64,000 nucleotides of DNA, from NCBI RefSeq assembly GCF_018128945.1, contig NZ_CP068393.1:1984001-2048000 (forward strand), given 5' to 3'. The position numbers were made by a program, and so were the translations under genes. Source of the DNA: Aristaeella hokkaidonensis. Its GTDB lineage: Bacteria > Bacillota > Clostridia > Christensenellales > Aristaeellaceae. The notes beneath the pieces were generated by a model. It searched no databases and had not been told where the DNA came from. It saw nothing but the letters and a program-made list of their open reading frames with translations. Each line of letters begins with the position of its first letter. Positions within the stretch are counted from its first letter, which is position 1. Of this stretch, positions 23,725-32,902 are shown piece by piece.

Positions 23725-23757
23725 CCCGGTCTGTTCATGCGGCAGGCCGGGTTTTTT
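23725..23757 (+). terminator. Terminator after the 530-aa hydrolase
   Basis: CCCGGtCTG / CAGgCCGGG stem (one mismatch), loop TTCATGCGG, then TTTTTT. A second hairpin CTGCACAG-GTCCG-CTGTGCAG lies at 23696-23716. Confidence 0.82.
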
Positions 23758-23763
23758 GTTATA

Positions 23764-23786
23764 TACCCTTACTGTCAGTATGGGTA
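23764..23786. promoter_or_regulatory. 23-bp palindrome upstream of ABC attenuator (candidate operator)
   Basis: Arms TACCCTTACTG and CAGTATGGGTA around a central T match with one mismatch. A partial copy ATACCCTTA follows at 23843-23851. Positioned just before the promoter-like TTGACA (23816-23821) of the leader/ABC unit. Confidence 0.5.
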
Positions 23787-23877
23787 ACAGTATTGTAAAA
23801 TGTACTGACAACCCGTTGACACAGCCTGCTTTTTATGTTTGAATACCCTTAAGAAATTGAAGAAAGGAGGTCCGGAA

Positions 23878-23955
23878 ATGAGTCGTTTATTCAGAACTTT
23901 TACTGTCGCACAGGAAACACGGGCGCCATTCTCCGGGCCTGGCCTTGTCGGATAA
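23878..23955 (+). CDS. 25-aa leader peptide of ABC exporter attenuator
   Basis: AAAGGAGG, 7 bases, ATG, then MSRLFRTFTVAQETRAPFSG and PGLVG before the stop. It sits between a TTGACA element and a strong terminator that precedes the ABC exporter genes. CCATTC inside the ORF (23926-23931) can pair with GAATGG (23993-23998) of the terminator, giving an anti-terminator option. This arrangement matches ribosome-mediated attenuation of antibiotic-resistance ABC genes; the function is inferred. Confidence 0.6.
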   Translation: MSRLFRTFTVAQETRAPFSGPGLVG

Positions 23956-23977
23956 CCCGGATTGATTGGACACTTTC

Positions 23978-24007
23978 CGCCCGTTCCCTGTGGAATGGGC
24001 GTTTTTT
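23978..24007 (+). terminator. Attenuator terminator before the ABC exporter pair
   Basis: CGCCCGTTCC-CTGT-GGAATGGGCG (10-bp stem with one G-T) followed by TTTTTT, 31 bases before the ABC start codon. Confidence 0.78.
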
Positions 24008-24037
24008 CATGTATTATGCATTCAGGATGTGATACCA

Positions 24038-25900
24038 ATGACATTTAAGGAAAGTAAAGATAATCCCCTGCACCGGGACTTCGGTCTCTGGTCCAACACC
24101 CGTTTTGTCCTCAACCGGATGCGGAAGTACTGCCCCATTGTATTTCTGCTGGCCTTCACGGATCTGTTCTGCGCTTCTGTCCAGAGTTACCTTGGCGGTT
24201 TCCTGTCCAAGTTCATCATGGACACAATCACAATTGATTTGCCCCTGGCGGAAAAGCAGCACCGGCTGATCATAATCATTATCATCGGCGCGCTCGTAGC
24301 CCTTGCCTTCTCCTTTGCCAGGATTATTGCCGGCAGCATGGTCTGGCCCCGGTATATCTATATCCGGACCGGCGTCATCCATGAGCGGGTGGCGAAGGCC
24401 ATGCGCATGAATTACGCGCTGCTAGAAAAGCCGGAAGCCCTGGATCTTCACCAGCGCGCCCAGAACTCTACCGACGGCAACAACAACGGCTTCGAAGGCA
24501 TGATGCACCTCATGCAGGACCTGGGCAAGAACCTCTTCACCACCATCGTCACCTTCACGGCCGTCCTCGTGCTGGATTTCCGGCTGATCCTGGCCCTGAC
24601 GGTGATGGGCGTCCTCTCTTTCCTGTACTACCGGGTGATCCTGAAAAAGGATAAAAAGGAAGTCTGGGACCGGCTGGCTCCCGTCTGGCGGAAAAGCAGC
24701 TACATGGCCCGCGTCACCCAGCAGCCGGAATACGCCAAGGATATCCGCCTGTTCTCCATGGTGCCGTTCCTGCTGAAAAAGCAGCGTGCCGTTTTTGAAA
24801 CCCGGGAGGAGCGGATTGATTACCATCAGGACCTCTGGAACCGGAACATGCTCTTCGGCCAGGCGATGAACGTCATCTGCCGGTTCCTCACCTATGCCGT
24901 CCTCTACTTTGCGGTGATCCGTGAAATCAACCCCATGTCCATCGGCAGCTTCACCCTGTACCTGGCCCTGGCCAACGCCTTCTCCGGCGCGCTGATTTAC
25001 CTGCTGCAGCGGTTTGGTGATTTCAACCGTGCTTCCATGGAAGTGGACGATCTCCGCTCCTTCCTGGAGATGAACAGCGAAAGCACCGAAGACCTGCTGC
25101 CCCTGCCGGAAACGGATTCCCTGGAACTGCAGTTCCACGACGTTTCCTACCGTTATCCGGAGGCGGAAAAGGATGCCCTTTCCCACCTGAACCTGACCCT
25201 GCATCCCGGGGAAAAGCTGGCGGTGGTCGGCCTGAACGGCGCCGGCAAAACCACCATGATCAAGCTCCTGCTCCGGCTGTATGATCCCACAGAGGGATTG
25301 ATCACCCTGAACGGGACGGATATCCGGAAATATCCGCGGGAGGATTATTACCGCCTGTTCTCCCCGGTTTTCCAGAATGTTGAACTCTTTGCCCTGCCCC
25401 TGGCGGAGAACGTCTCCATGCTGCCCATGCAGGAAACAGACCGTGAGAAAGCCGCCACCTGCCTGCGGGAAGCCGGTCTCGCTGACAAGCTGGATGAACT
25501 GCCGAAGGGCCTGGATACGGAGCTGCTGAAGATTGCCTCGGAGGAGGGTGTCGACCTGTCCGGCGGCGAAAAGCAGAAGCTTGCCCTGGCCCGGGCGCTG
25601 TATAAAGGCGCGCCGGTAGTCGTGCTGGATGAACCCACCGCCGCCCTGGACGCCCTGGCGGAGAAGCAGCTTTATGAACGTTTTGACCGGATGATCGGTA
25701 AAAAAAGCGCCGTCTATATTTCCCACCGCCTGGCTTCCACCCGTTTCTGTGACCGGATCGCCATGTTTATGGACGGCCGGCTGGAGGAATACGGCACCCA
25801 CGACGAGCTGATGGCCAAAGGCGGCGAATACGCCCATCTCTTTGATGTGCAGGCACAGTATTACCGGGAGCATCCCGAAGGAGAGGAGGATGCCGAATGA
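24038..25900 (+). CDS. ABC transporter, permease-ATPase half (exporter fold), first of pair
   Basis: 620 aa. N-terminal six-helix domain (about 30-330) and C-terminal ATPase: Walker A GLNGAGKTTMIK, Q-loop SPVFQNVEL, signature LSGGEKQKLALARAL, Walker B VVLDEPTAALD and switch YISHRL. ATG at 24038 chosen after AGGATG; the frame is open further upstream through the terminator. Overlaps the next ABC gene by 4 bases (ATGA). Substrate unknown; the attenuator suggests induction by a ribosome-targeting compound. Confidence 0.92.
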   Translation: MTFKESKDNPLHRDFGLWSNTRFVLNRMRKYCPIVFLLAFTDLFCASVQSYLGGFLSKFIMDTITIDLPLAEKQHRLIIIIIIGALVALAFSFARIIAGSMVWPRYIYIRTGVIHERVAKAMRMNYALLEKPEALDLHQRAQNSTDGNNNGFEGMMHLMQDLGKNLFTTIVTFTAVLVLDFRLILALTVMGVLSFLYYRVILKKDKKEVWDRLAPVWRKSSYMARVTQQPEYAKDIRLFSMVPFLLKKQRAVFETREERIDYHQDLWNRNMLFGQAMNVICRFLTYAVLYFAVIREINPMSIGSFTLYLALANAFSGALIYLLQRFGDFNRASMEVDDLRSFLEMNSESTEDLLPLPETDSLELQFHDVSYRYPEAEKDALSHLNLTLHPGEKLAVVGLNGAGKTTMIKLLLRLYDPTEGLITLNGTDIRKYPREDYYRLFSPVFQNVELFALPLAENVSMLPMQETDREKAATCLREAGLADKLDELPKGLDTELLKIASEEGVDLSGGEKQKLALARALYKGAPVVVLDEPTAALDALAEKQLYERFDRMIGKKSAVYISHRLASTRFCDRIAMFMDGRLEEYGTHDELMAKGGEYAHLFDVQAQYYREHPEGEEDAE

Positions 25901-27678
25901 AAAAGCTGAAAGAAATCATCCGCCTCATGTTCCCGGTGGCCGCGAAGCGGTTTCCGCTGTTCTTCCCCCTGGAGGCCCTGAAAACTCTTTGTGATATCCT
26001 GATGCCCTTCATCGCCATCTTCGTTACCCCGCTGATTGTCGATGAGCTGGTCGGCGGAAAGGATCTGACCCGCCTGTTCGTCTATGCAGGCATCCTCATC
26101 CTCGGCGAATGCCTGCTGACCGTCATCCGCCAGCTTTCCGTCAATCAGCTGGGCAAGTACAAGGAACGGCTGGACAACTATTTCACCCGGCTGATCAGCG
26201 AGCATGCCATGGGCCTTGATTACCAGCTGACTGAAGACAAGAAGCTCCTGGACCAGCTGGAAAAGACCAACACCGGCATGAGCTGGTATTCCGAAGGCGT
26301 TTACGGCATTTCCGAGCAGATCTTTTCCTTCATCGGCAATGCTGTCAAAATCGTCGGCCTGGTCACGGTCATCGCGTTGCACACGCCGCTGCTGCTGGCA
26401 GTGATCCTGTTGTGCGTCTGCCTGAACGCGTACCTGATGCGGCTGAGCAGCAAGGTGGAACTGAAGGCCTTTGAAAGGCTTTCCAAAGTGAACCGCATGT
26501 TCGGTTATTACGGCTGGGAAATGGTGGACTTCCGCTACGGCAAGGATATCCGCCTGTACGACGCCTCCGGCATGCTGCTGAACAAATGGGACGGTTTCAG
26601 TGAGGAAAGCTATCAGGGCTGGAAATGGCAGGCTGATACCACCCGGAAATATTCCCTGATCCAGGGCGCTCTTGCTGTCTTTCAGACTGCTTTCACCTAT
26701 GGCTATACCGCGCTGAAGACCATCGGCGGCGTCTTCTCCCTGGGTATCTTTACCCAGATGGTCTCCGCGGCCGAATCCCTGTTCAACACGCTGGGCGGTA
26801 TTGCGTCCAACATCACGGACCTGCTGAAGAAAACAAACTACGCCTATGAATACGTTATCTTTATGAACTATCCCCAGGCCATGCCCAAGGGTGATAAGCC
26901 CGTCCAGGCTGGAGAACACCGGATTGAGTTCCGCAACGTCTCCTTCGCCTATCCGGGCACGGAGAAAAAGGTGCTCGACGGCGTCAACCTGACCGTGGAA
27001 AAGGGTGAACGCCTGTCCATCGTCGGCCTGAACGGTGCCGGCAAAACCACCCTTATCAAGCTCCTCTGCCGCCTCTATGACCCCACAGACGGGCAGATCC
27101 TCCTGGACGGCACCGACATCCGTGAATACGATTATGACCAGTATATGAAGCAGTTTTCCCCCGTCTTCCAGGACTTCAGGCTCTTCGGTTTCACCGTCAG
27201 CGAAAACGTCACCCTGAAGGGCCGGGAAAACATGGACGAAAAAGACCGGCTCCGTGTTTCAGATCTGCTGAAACAGGCCGGTCTGGAAAAGTTTGCGGAT
27301 AAACTGGAGAGCGGCGAGGATGCCAAGCTCTTCAAGTATATGGAGGAAGACGGCATCGAGCCCTCCGGCGGCGAGCAGCAGAAGATGGCCCTGGCCCGTG
27401 CCCTGTACAAGGACGCGCCGGTCATCATCCTGGACGAGCCCACAGCCGCCCTGGATCCCGTAGCCGAGTATGAGATCTATAAGCAGTTCAACTCCCTGAT
27501 CCAGGATAAAACCGCCTTCTATATCTCCCACCGGCTTTCTTCCTGCCGCTTCTGCGATCACATCGCCGTGTTCTCGGAAGGCCGGGTGGCGGAATACGGC
27601 ACCCATGATGAGCTGGTGAACATCCCGGATGGCGTCTACGCCGCCATGTTCGAGGCCCAGGCGCAGTACTACCGGTAA
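25897..27678 (+). CDS. ABC transporter, permease-ATPase half (exporter fold), second of pair
   Basis: 593 aa with the same layout: Walker A GLNGAGKTTLIK, QFSPVFQDFRLFG, signature PSGGEQQKMALARALY (first signature residue Pro rather than Leu/Ser), Walker B VIILDEPTAALD. Forms a heterodimer with the preceding half. Its stop is only 4 bp from the stop of the convergent NlpC/P60-like gene, with no terminator between. Confidence 0.92.
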   Translation: MKKLKEIIRLMFPVAAKRFPLFFPLEALKTLCDILMPFIAIFVTPLIVDELVGGKDLTRLFVYAGILILGECLLTVIRQLSVNQLGKYKERLDNYFTRLISEHAMGLDYQLTEDKKLLDQLEKTNTGMSWYSEGVYGISEQIFSFIGNAVKIVGLVTVIALHTPLLLAVILLCVCLNAYLMRLSSKVELKAFERLSKVNRMFGYYGWEMVDFRYGKDIRLYDASGMLLNKWDGFSEESYQGWKWQADTTRKYSLIQGALAVFQTAFTYGYTALKTIGGVFSLGIFTQMVSAAESLFNTLGGIASNITDLLKKTNYAYEYVIFMNYPQAMPKGDKPVQAGEHRIEFRNVSFAYPGTEKKVLDGVNLTVEKGERLSIVGLNGAGKTTLIKLLCRLYDPTDGQILLDGTDIREYDYDQYMKQFSPVFQDFRLFGFTVSENVTLKGRENMDEKDRLRVSDLLKQAGLEKFADKLESGEDAKLFKYMEEDGIEPSGGEQQKMALARALYKDAPVIILDEPTAALDPVAEYEIYKQFNSLIQDKTAFYISHRLSSCRFCDHIAVFSEGRVAEYGTHDELVNIPDGVYAAMFEAQAQYYR

Positions 27679-27682
27679 GCCT

Positions 27683-28978
27683 TTACTTTTCCGGTCCGTA
27701 CCAGGCCATGTCCGTGCAGTCGTCCAGCGGGAAAACCAGCAGGGGTTGGTTGTCGATCACATACCAGCCGAAATGCTTTCCCCAGGAAACATCCATACTG
27801 TGCGGGGCGTCCAGGTTGGTTTCCATGATCACGGAAACCGTCACGCCACCGTCCGGCGGCAGGGTGTTCCTGTAGCCCTGTTCCTCAATGTATTTCTGAT
27901 ACCGTTCATAGTAGAACGGGCTGCCTCCGCAATGGATCACCAGCGGAGCATCCAGCAGGGGAAGCGCTTCCCCTGCGTTTTTTTCTGTCCAGCCGAACTG
28001 CCGCAGCGTCCCCAGGTACATCATGATATGGAAGGTGCCGTGCTTCACCGCGACGAGATCACCTGGCTTCATGAACGCCGACCATTTCATCGGATCGTTA
28101 TTAACCATCAGGTCATGGCCAATGCCATGGCGCAGCAGGTCCGAGATGGACGGATGCCGCTCCAGTCCGCATTTTTCGTAGATCAGGTGCGTCATGCCCA
28201 CACAGTCCAGACCGCACAGGTACATGTGGTCTTCCCGGTAATAGCGCGTGGTCGTGCTGGGGAAAAACCGCCTGAGGAACTTGTCCTCGGTGCCCCCGGC
28301 ATAATAGTAAGGCACGCCCAGCGGCAGGGACACCTGCATCAGGCTGCCCGCCGTTTCGTCATAGTGCGCCACAAAGGTGTTTCCCTCTTCCAGCATGCTC
28401 AGGCTGGATTCAAAGATCAGGCCGGTCTGCACCTTGTCCCGCGGGAAATCCGGCAGCTTTGCCGATGTGGTAAAGTTCAGCTGCAGGTAAACAGTCCCGT
28501 CCTGGATCCTCATGCCCCAGGGGCCCTGCTTGTATACGGGGCTGATCTTCAGCTCCGTTTTCCTGTCCTCCAGCCAGGCAGAAATCACGTCCGTCACGTC
28601 CCACAGGTTCCGTCCGGTCATCACCTTCTGGGGCTCCGCAAAGGTCTTTCCGCACACCAGCGTATATCGCAGCTCATCTCCGAAAAAGCTGCTGACCGTA
28701 AAGCGCAGCGCGGCGCCCCGCAGCTCAAAGCCCGGCAGGTTCTTCAGCTCTTCCAGCGTATAGGTTTCCTCATCATCCTCTGTGGAGACGCTGGTGGCCG
28801 GATCAATCACAATGCTTTTCTGGGTGCCCTTTTTATCCGTGCCCACAAAGCCGTTTCCGCCGCATTTCAGCATCACCGTATGTGGACCGTCCGCCAGCGC
28901 GATCCCGGCCAGCAAAAGCAGTACTGCTGTCAATATCGCTGCAAACCAGCAGCGACGGGCAGAAAACAGGCTTTTCAT
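27683..28978 (-). CDS. Secreted NlpC/P60-like cysteine hydrolase
   Basis: 431 aa with signal peptide (about residues 1-29, after a charged MKSLFSARR; ends ALA). The C-terminal part carries YLCGLDCVGMTHLIYEKCG with the nucleophile Cys259 and KHGTFHIMMYLG with His317, the Cys-His arrangement of NlpC/P60 and related peptidoglycan amidases. The N-terminal 200 residues are a beta-rich domain of unknown type. ATG at 28978 selected because GGGAG precedes it and the signal peptide starts there. Confidence 0.72.
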   Translation of the reverse strand: MKSLFSARRCWFAAILTAVLLLLAGIALADGPHTVMLKCGGNGFVGTDKKGTQKSIVIDPATSVSTEDDEETYTLEELKNLPGFELRGAALRFTVSSFFGDELRYTLVCGKTFAEPQKVMTGRNLWDVTDVISAWLEDRKTELKISPVYKQGPWGMRIQDGTVYLQLNFTTSAKLPDFPRDKVQTGLIFESSLSMLEEGNTFVAHYDETAGSLMQVSLPLGVPYYYAGGTEDKFLRRFFPSTTTRYYREDHMYLCGLDCVGMTHLIYEKCGLERHPSISDLLRHGIGHDLMVNNDPMKWSAFMKPGDLVAVKHGTFHIMMYLGTLRQFGWTEKNAGEALPLLDAPLVIHCGGSPFYYERYQKYIEEQGYRNTLPPDGGVTVSVIMETNLDAPHSMDVSWGKHFGWYVIDNQPLLVFPLDDCTDMAWYGPEK

Positions 28979-29224
28979 TGCTCGGTCTCCCTTCAGAGAT
29001 GAAAACATTTTATTTATCATACCATACCGTTTCTTTTTCGGAAACCCATCACGCCAGGCACGATACAGGTCATGATAAAAAAACAGAGAAAAAATGAAAA
29101 TATTTGTAACCAAATTGCCTACCGATGCATCTATATACATGTAAGGCCTTTAGGCGATGTCCGGAACGTTGCAATTGCTTGCTTCCCGTATGCATGTACA
29201 GAAAAAAGTTCAGGAGGGTTTCCG

Positions 29225-30331
29225 ATGAATCATATAAGAAGTTTCCTTTGTTTTCTCCTGCTGATGGGTATGCTGTTATCTGCTCATCTTCCGTCTGCCG
29301 GTGCTTCCTCCTTCGTTCCTGAATGGGACCACGTACAGAGGAAACTTGACTGCCAGGGGCAAAAGATCGTCATTGACGCTATAACGGATACCAATCTTCC
29401 TGAAACGGTCTGCGAATACGATGCCTCCCTGCGTGTAATGTCAGAGGAAAAGCTTCGAGCCCTCGTTTCCGTTGCTGCTCCGGGATACGAAAACATCCCG
29501 TTTATAGGACTACATGCACCAGGAGACGATGACGGTTGGGTTCTGGAGGATGAAGAGGCTGGTATTATGGCTGTACCTGGTAATGCCTTCGGTGTTGAAA
29601 GATACCATGAGACACGTGACCGGTTTACAGTCGGAACAGTATTTGGCTTTTCACACTTTTACAAGGAACCGATTGATCCCAATGCAGTCGCAAACCTGAA
29701 AGAACTTTCTTATCCCGATGCGCTCAAATTGCTGGCGCCGGTTCTTGCAAGAACCGAACTATCCCTGGGAAACCCTCAGTTTGTCAAAGTATACGATCTG
29801 GACACTCTGGTCTCCAATCAGAAAACCTATAACGAAACATTTAACGAGCATCATGATTATACCTGGGAGGCCGGTGACGAAGTATATGAAATACAATTCC
29901 CGGTTTATTGGCAGGGACTCCGTCTCCACACTCAAGGTGGTTATGTGGTTGGTAACAAAAGTACTGCTTATCCGGCTATGAAGATTATACTCCAGGCTGA
30001 TGGCACCCTTCTTCAGGTGTATGTAAGCGATCCTATAGATACTCCTGTAGCTGCCGGTCCGGAAGCAAAGCCCTTGTCACTGGAGCAGATTCTGGACGTA
30101 TATGCACAGTTTTTATCTTCCTATGCTTTACCGGATTATGTGGAACCCCGTGTCAGCCGTATTTCCCTGGAATACCTCGTTTGGGAAGATTATATTGGTT
30201 TTCATCCTACCTACCATCTTGTTCCGGTCTGGTGCTTCTATATGCCCTACACTGATTCGATAGTTACTCCGGAATATAATTATATTCAGTATTTTAACGC
30301 AGTCACCGGTGAATACCTGAACAGGGACTGA
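29225..30331 (+). CDS. Secreted protein of unknown function, AT-richer than neighbours
   Basis: 368 aa. Signal peptide MNHIRSFLCFLLLMGMLLSA with cleavage near AGA/S. The body contains two-fold related stretches (SLEQILDVYAQFLSSY, YPDALKLLAPVLARTELSLG) and an aromatic-rich C-terminus. AGGAGGGTTTCCG precedes the ATG. The codons are visibly more AT-rich than in the surrounding genes, suggesting recent acquisition. No family recognised. Confidence 0.65.
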   Translation: MNHIRSFLCFLLLMGMLLSAHLPSAGASSFVPEWDHVQRKLDCQGQKIVIDAITDTNLPETVCEYDASLRVMSEEKLRALVSVAAPGYENIPFIGLHAPGDDDGWVLEDEEAGIMAVPGNAFGVERYHETRDRFTVGTVFGFSHFYKEPIDPNAVANLKELSYPDALKLLAPVLARTELSLGNPQFVKVYDLDTLVSNQKTYNETFNEHHDYTWEAGDEVYEIQFPVYWQGLRLHTQGGYVVGNKSTAYPAMKIILQADGTLLQVYVSDPIDTPVAAGPEAKPLSLEQILDVYAQFLSSYALPDYVEPRVSRISLEYLVWEDYIGFHPTYHLVPVWCFYMPYTDSIVTPEYNYIQYFNAVTGEYLNRD

Positions 30332-30372
30332 AATACTGCATTCCGGATCCTTCGGTATAAACCATCCATCAT

Positions 30373-30426
30373 TGACAGAGAGCAAGAAGAACAAGTTTCT
30401 TCTGTTTCTCTGTCATCTTTTTGTAT
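30373..30426 (+). terminator. Long terminator after the AT-rich gene
   Basis: TTGACAGAGA...AAGAAGAA / TTTCTTCTG...TCTCTGTCA long imperfect stem followed by TCTTTTT. Confidence 0.72.
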
Positions 30427-30504
30427 ATAATAGCAGTTGCGCAATATGATTGTTGTGTGTTTTTCCCCGGCAAAAACTCCCTGAAAAATTTTTTTATTTT
30501 TTTC

Positions 30505-30530
30505 TGTAACGAAATCCGGATTACTCCGTC
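30505..30530 (+). promoter_or_regulatory. ECF-type promoter of the second sigma operon
   Basis: TGTAAC (30505-30510), 16-bp spacer, CGTC (30527-30530), matching the extracytoplasmic sigma promoter pattern and placed 36 bp before the sigma gene. Suggests autoregulation. Confidence 0.65.
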
Positions 30531-30566
30531 TAACCCATGTATTAACCGGGAAGGAGGTGATGATGT

Positions 30567-31061
30567 GTGAACAGCGAAACCTGTGAGAGGCTGTACAACG
30601 CTTACTACATGCGGGTCTTCTCCTATGTGATGACACTGGCCGGCGACCGGCATGCCGCTGAGGAGATCACCCAGGAAGCGTTCTTTCGGGCCTTCTCAAA
30701 ATCCGTTTCCGCTTCCTTCCGGAATGAGTCAGATGAAGTGACCTGGCTGTGTGCCATCGCAAAGAACTGCTTTGTGGATGAAACACGCCGCCGTAATAAA
30801 ACGGCGCCAATCCCGGAAGAGCTTCCCGCTGCCGGAAAAAGTATTGAGCAGCAGGTTACAGACAAGGATTCCTCCTTCCGGATCCACGTCGCGCTCCACG
30901 CGCTGGATGAACCTTATCGGGAAGTCTTCGAGCTTCGGGTTTTCGGTGAACTGTCCTTCAGCCAGATTGGTACCATCTTCGGCAAGACAGAAAACTGGGC
31001 CCGCGTCACATATCATCGCGCGAAACTGAAACTGAGTGAAAGGATGGATAAGCATGAATAA
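30567..31061 (+). CDS. ECF-type RNA polymerase sigma factor
   Basis: 164 aa: region 2 with AAEEITQEAFFRAFSKSVSA and VTWLCAIAKNCFVDETRRRN, region 4 with LDEPYREVFELRVFGELSFS and QIGTIFGKTENWARVTYHRA. Starts with GTG at 30567 after AAGGAGG. Overlaps the anti-sigma gene by 8 bases, the classic sigma/anti-sigma arrangement. Confidence 0.93.
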   Translation: MNSETCERLYNAYYMRVFSYVMTLAGDRHAAEEITQEAFFRAFSKSVSASFRNESDEVTWLCAIAKNCFVDETRRRNKTAPIPEELPAAGKSIEQQVTDKDSSFRIHVALHALDEPYREVFELRVFGELSFSQIGTIFGKTENWARVTYHRAKLKLSERMDKHE

Positions 31062-31788
31062 AGAATGCGAAGTAATCCGCGATCTGCTTCCGCTTTACGC
31101 GGACGACGTTTGCAGCGAGACAAGCCGTGAACTGATCCGGGAACATCTTCAGGAATGTCCGGAGTGCTCCGCTGTGCTGGAAAAGCTCCGGTCTCATGAA
31201 ATAGAAAACGACCTCCGGGAAGAGAAGGACAGCGTGCTCGAGTATCAGGCCAAGCGCATCAAGCGCCGTACCACCACGGTCGGCTCCGTTGTCTCCGGTC
31301 TGTTTATGGTCCCGATTCTCATCTGCCTGATCGTGAACCTGTCTACCGGCCACACGCTGGACTGGTTCTACGTGGTGCTCGCCGGGCTGGCGGTCTGTGC
31401 CTCCCTGATCCTTGTCCCGATGAATGTCCAGCGGGATAAACTGTTCTGGACCTTCAGCGCCTTTACCGTGACCCTGTTGGTACTTCTGGCCGTCTGCAGC
31501 TTCATCACCCACGGCGGCTGGTTCTACCTCACAGCCTCGGCCGTACTGTTCGGCTTCTCGCTGATCTTCCTGCCCTTCGTGCTGAAAGCCCGTCCCGTCC
31601 GGGAATTCATCGGCAGCTTCAGCCGTCCGGTAATCGTCCTGTCCGTGGACATGATCCTGTTCGCCAACATGATGAACATGATCACCCTGTATTCCAAGAG
31701 CTTCCTGTCAACAGGCTTTATGTTCGCCCTTTGCGGCGCGGGTGCCTGGCTGCTGTATTCTGCTATTAAATCGAAAAGAGAGGAATGA
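31054..31788 (+). CDS. Zinc-finger anti-sigma factor, membrane-bound
   Basis: 244 aa. N-terminal ZAS motif: Cys in ADDVCSE, then REHLQECPECSAV giving H-x3-C-x2-C, typical of anti-sigma factors that hold ECF sigmas at the membrane. About six hydrophobic segments follow (residues 75-235). ATG at 31054 chosen because AAAGGATGG precedes it. Overlaps the DUF4097 frame at its stop. Confidence 0.88.
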   Translation: MNKECEVIRDLLPLYADDVCSETSRELIREHLQECPECSAVLEKLRSHEIENDLREEKDSVLEYQAKRIKRRTTTVGSVVSGLFMVPILICLIVNLSTGHTLDWFYVVLAGLAVCASLILVPMNVQRDKLFWTFSAFTVTLLVLLAVCSFITHGGWFYLTASAVLFGFSLIFLPFVLKARPVREFIGSFSRPVIVLSVDMILFANMMNMITLYSKSFLSTGFMFALCGAGAWLLYSAIKSKREE

Positions 31789-31793
31789 TTCCC

Positions 31794-32801
31794 ATGAATA
31801 AGTCAAGAATTCTGGTTGTAGCCCTCATTGTCGTTCTGCTCTGCCTGGCCGGCGGCTCCTACTCCATCTTCGGAGGCAAGGTCAGCATCGGCCTGGGCCT
31901 GGCCGCCTTCGCGAATGAGGATAAATATACCATCGGCGATACTGAAATCACCTCCGTCGTGGAAAACCTGGACATCGACTGGACCTCCGGCAAGGTCAAC
32001 ATCGAGTATCACGCCGGTTCCGGCGTCAGCGTCTCCGAGGTTGCCAACAGAACCACCTCTGAAGATGAAAAACTCCGCTGGTGGCTGGACGGCACAACCC
32101 TGCGGATCAAGTTTTCCAAACCCCAGCTGACCATTTTCAATAACCTGAAGAAAACCCTGACCGTGTCCCTGCCTGAGGGCATCACCCTCAAAAACGTCGA
32201 TATCGACACAACCTCCGCTGATGTGACCGTCCCCTCCATGACCGCGGATGAAATCAAGTTTGATACTACCTCCGGCGATGTGAATGCGGTCGTCACCACG
32301 AAGAAGCTCTCCGCTTCCTCCACCTCCGGTGACCTGAATATCCGCCAGGACAGCGAGATCAATACCGCTTCCTTCTCTACCACTTCCGGTACAGCAGTTT
32401 TCACTGTTCCCTCCGCGGAGAAAATCTCCATGGAGTCCACCTCCGGTGATCTCTCCGTCTCCGTGTCCGGAACCGTCGCAGACCTGCATCTGGATTCCAC
32501 TTCCGGCGCTATCCGCCCGGATATCGCCACCGCGGATAAGGCAAAGTTCTCCTCCACCAGCGGCGACATTACCGCCGCCCTGGTTTCTTTCAAGGATCTG
32601 AATGTTGATGCCACCTCCGGTGACGTGACCCTGAAACTGCCCGAAATTTCCGGCTTCACCCTGGATCTCGACGCACGGCCCAGTAAGCTGCACAGCAGCC
32701 TGGCCATGACGAAAAAAGGCGATGATCAGTACGTCTACGGCGACGGCTCCGCCCGCCTGCGCATTGATACCACCTCCGGCGACATCCACATCGATAAATA
32801 A
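31794..32801 (+). CDS. DUF4097 family beta-repeat protein
   Basis: 335 aa. One N-terminal membrane segment (MNKSRILVVALIVVLLCLAG) followed by a repetitive beta structure with recurrent T-S-G-D turns (DTTSGDVNA, STSGDLNI, ESTSGDLSV, SSTSGDITA, DATSGDVTL, DTTSGDIHI), the DUF4097/LiaG-like pattern. Related proteins sit downstream of envelope-stress systems. Overlapping position makes it the third gene of the sigma/anti-sigma operon. Start at 31794 preferred over ATG 31785 for ribosome-site spacing. Confidence 0.88.
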   Translation: MNKSRILVVALIVVLLCLAGGSYSIFGGKVSIGLGLAAFANEDKYTIGDTEITSVVENLDIDWTSGKVNIEYHAGSGVSVSEVANRTTSEDEKLRWWLDGTTLRIKFSKPQLTIFNNLKKTLTVSLPEGITLKNVDIDTTSADVTVPSMTADEIKFDTTSGDVNAVVTTKKLSASSTSGDLNIRQDSEINTASFSTTSGTAVFTVPSAEKISMESTSGDLSVSVSGTVADLHLDSTSGAIRPDIATADKAKFSSTSGDITAALVSFKDLNVDATSGDVTLKLPEISGFTLDLDARPSKLHSSLAMTKKGDDQYVYGDGSARLRIDTTSGDIHIDK

Positions 32802-32821
32802 GTATCTCCTCTCCCTTTCAT

Positions 32822-32850
32822 CCCCAGGATTAATTCCTGGGGTCTTTTTT
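32822..32850 (+). terminator. Terminator of the sigma/anti-sigma/DUF4097 operon
   Basis: CCCCAGGA-TTAAT-TCCTGGGG followed by TCTTTTTT. Confidence 0.9.
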
Positions 32851-32902
32851 CCCCCGGACATAGTGTCTGGACAATTAATCTAGACCAAATCACCGGGCGG
32901 AT

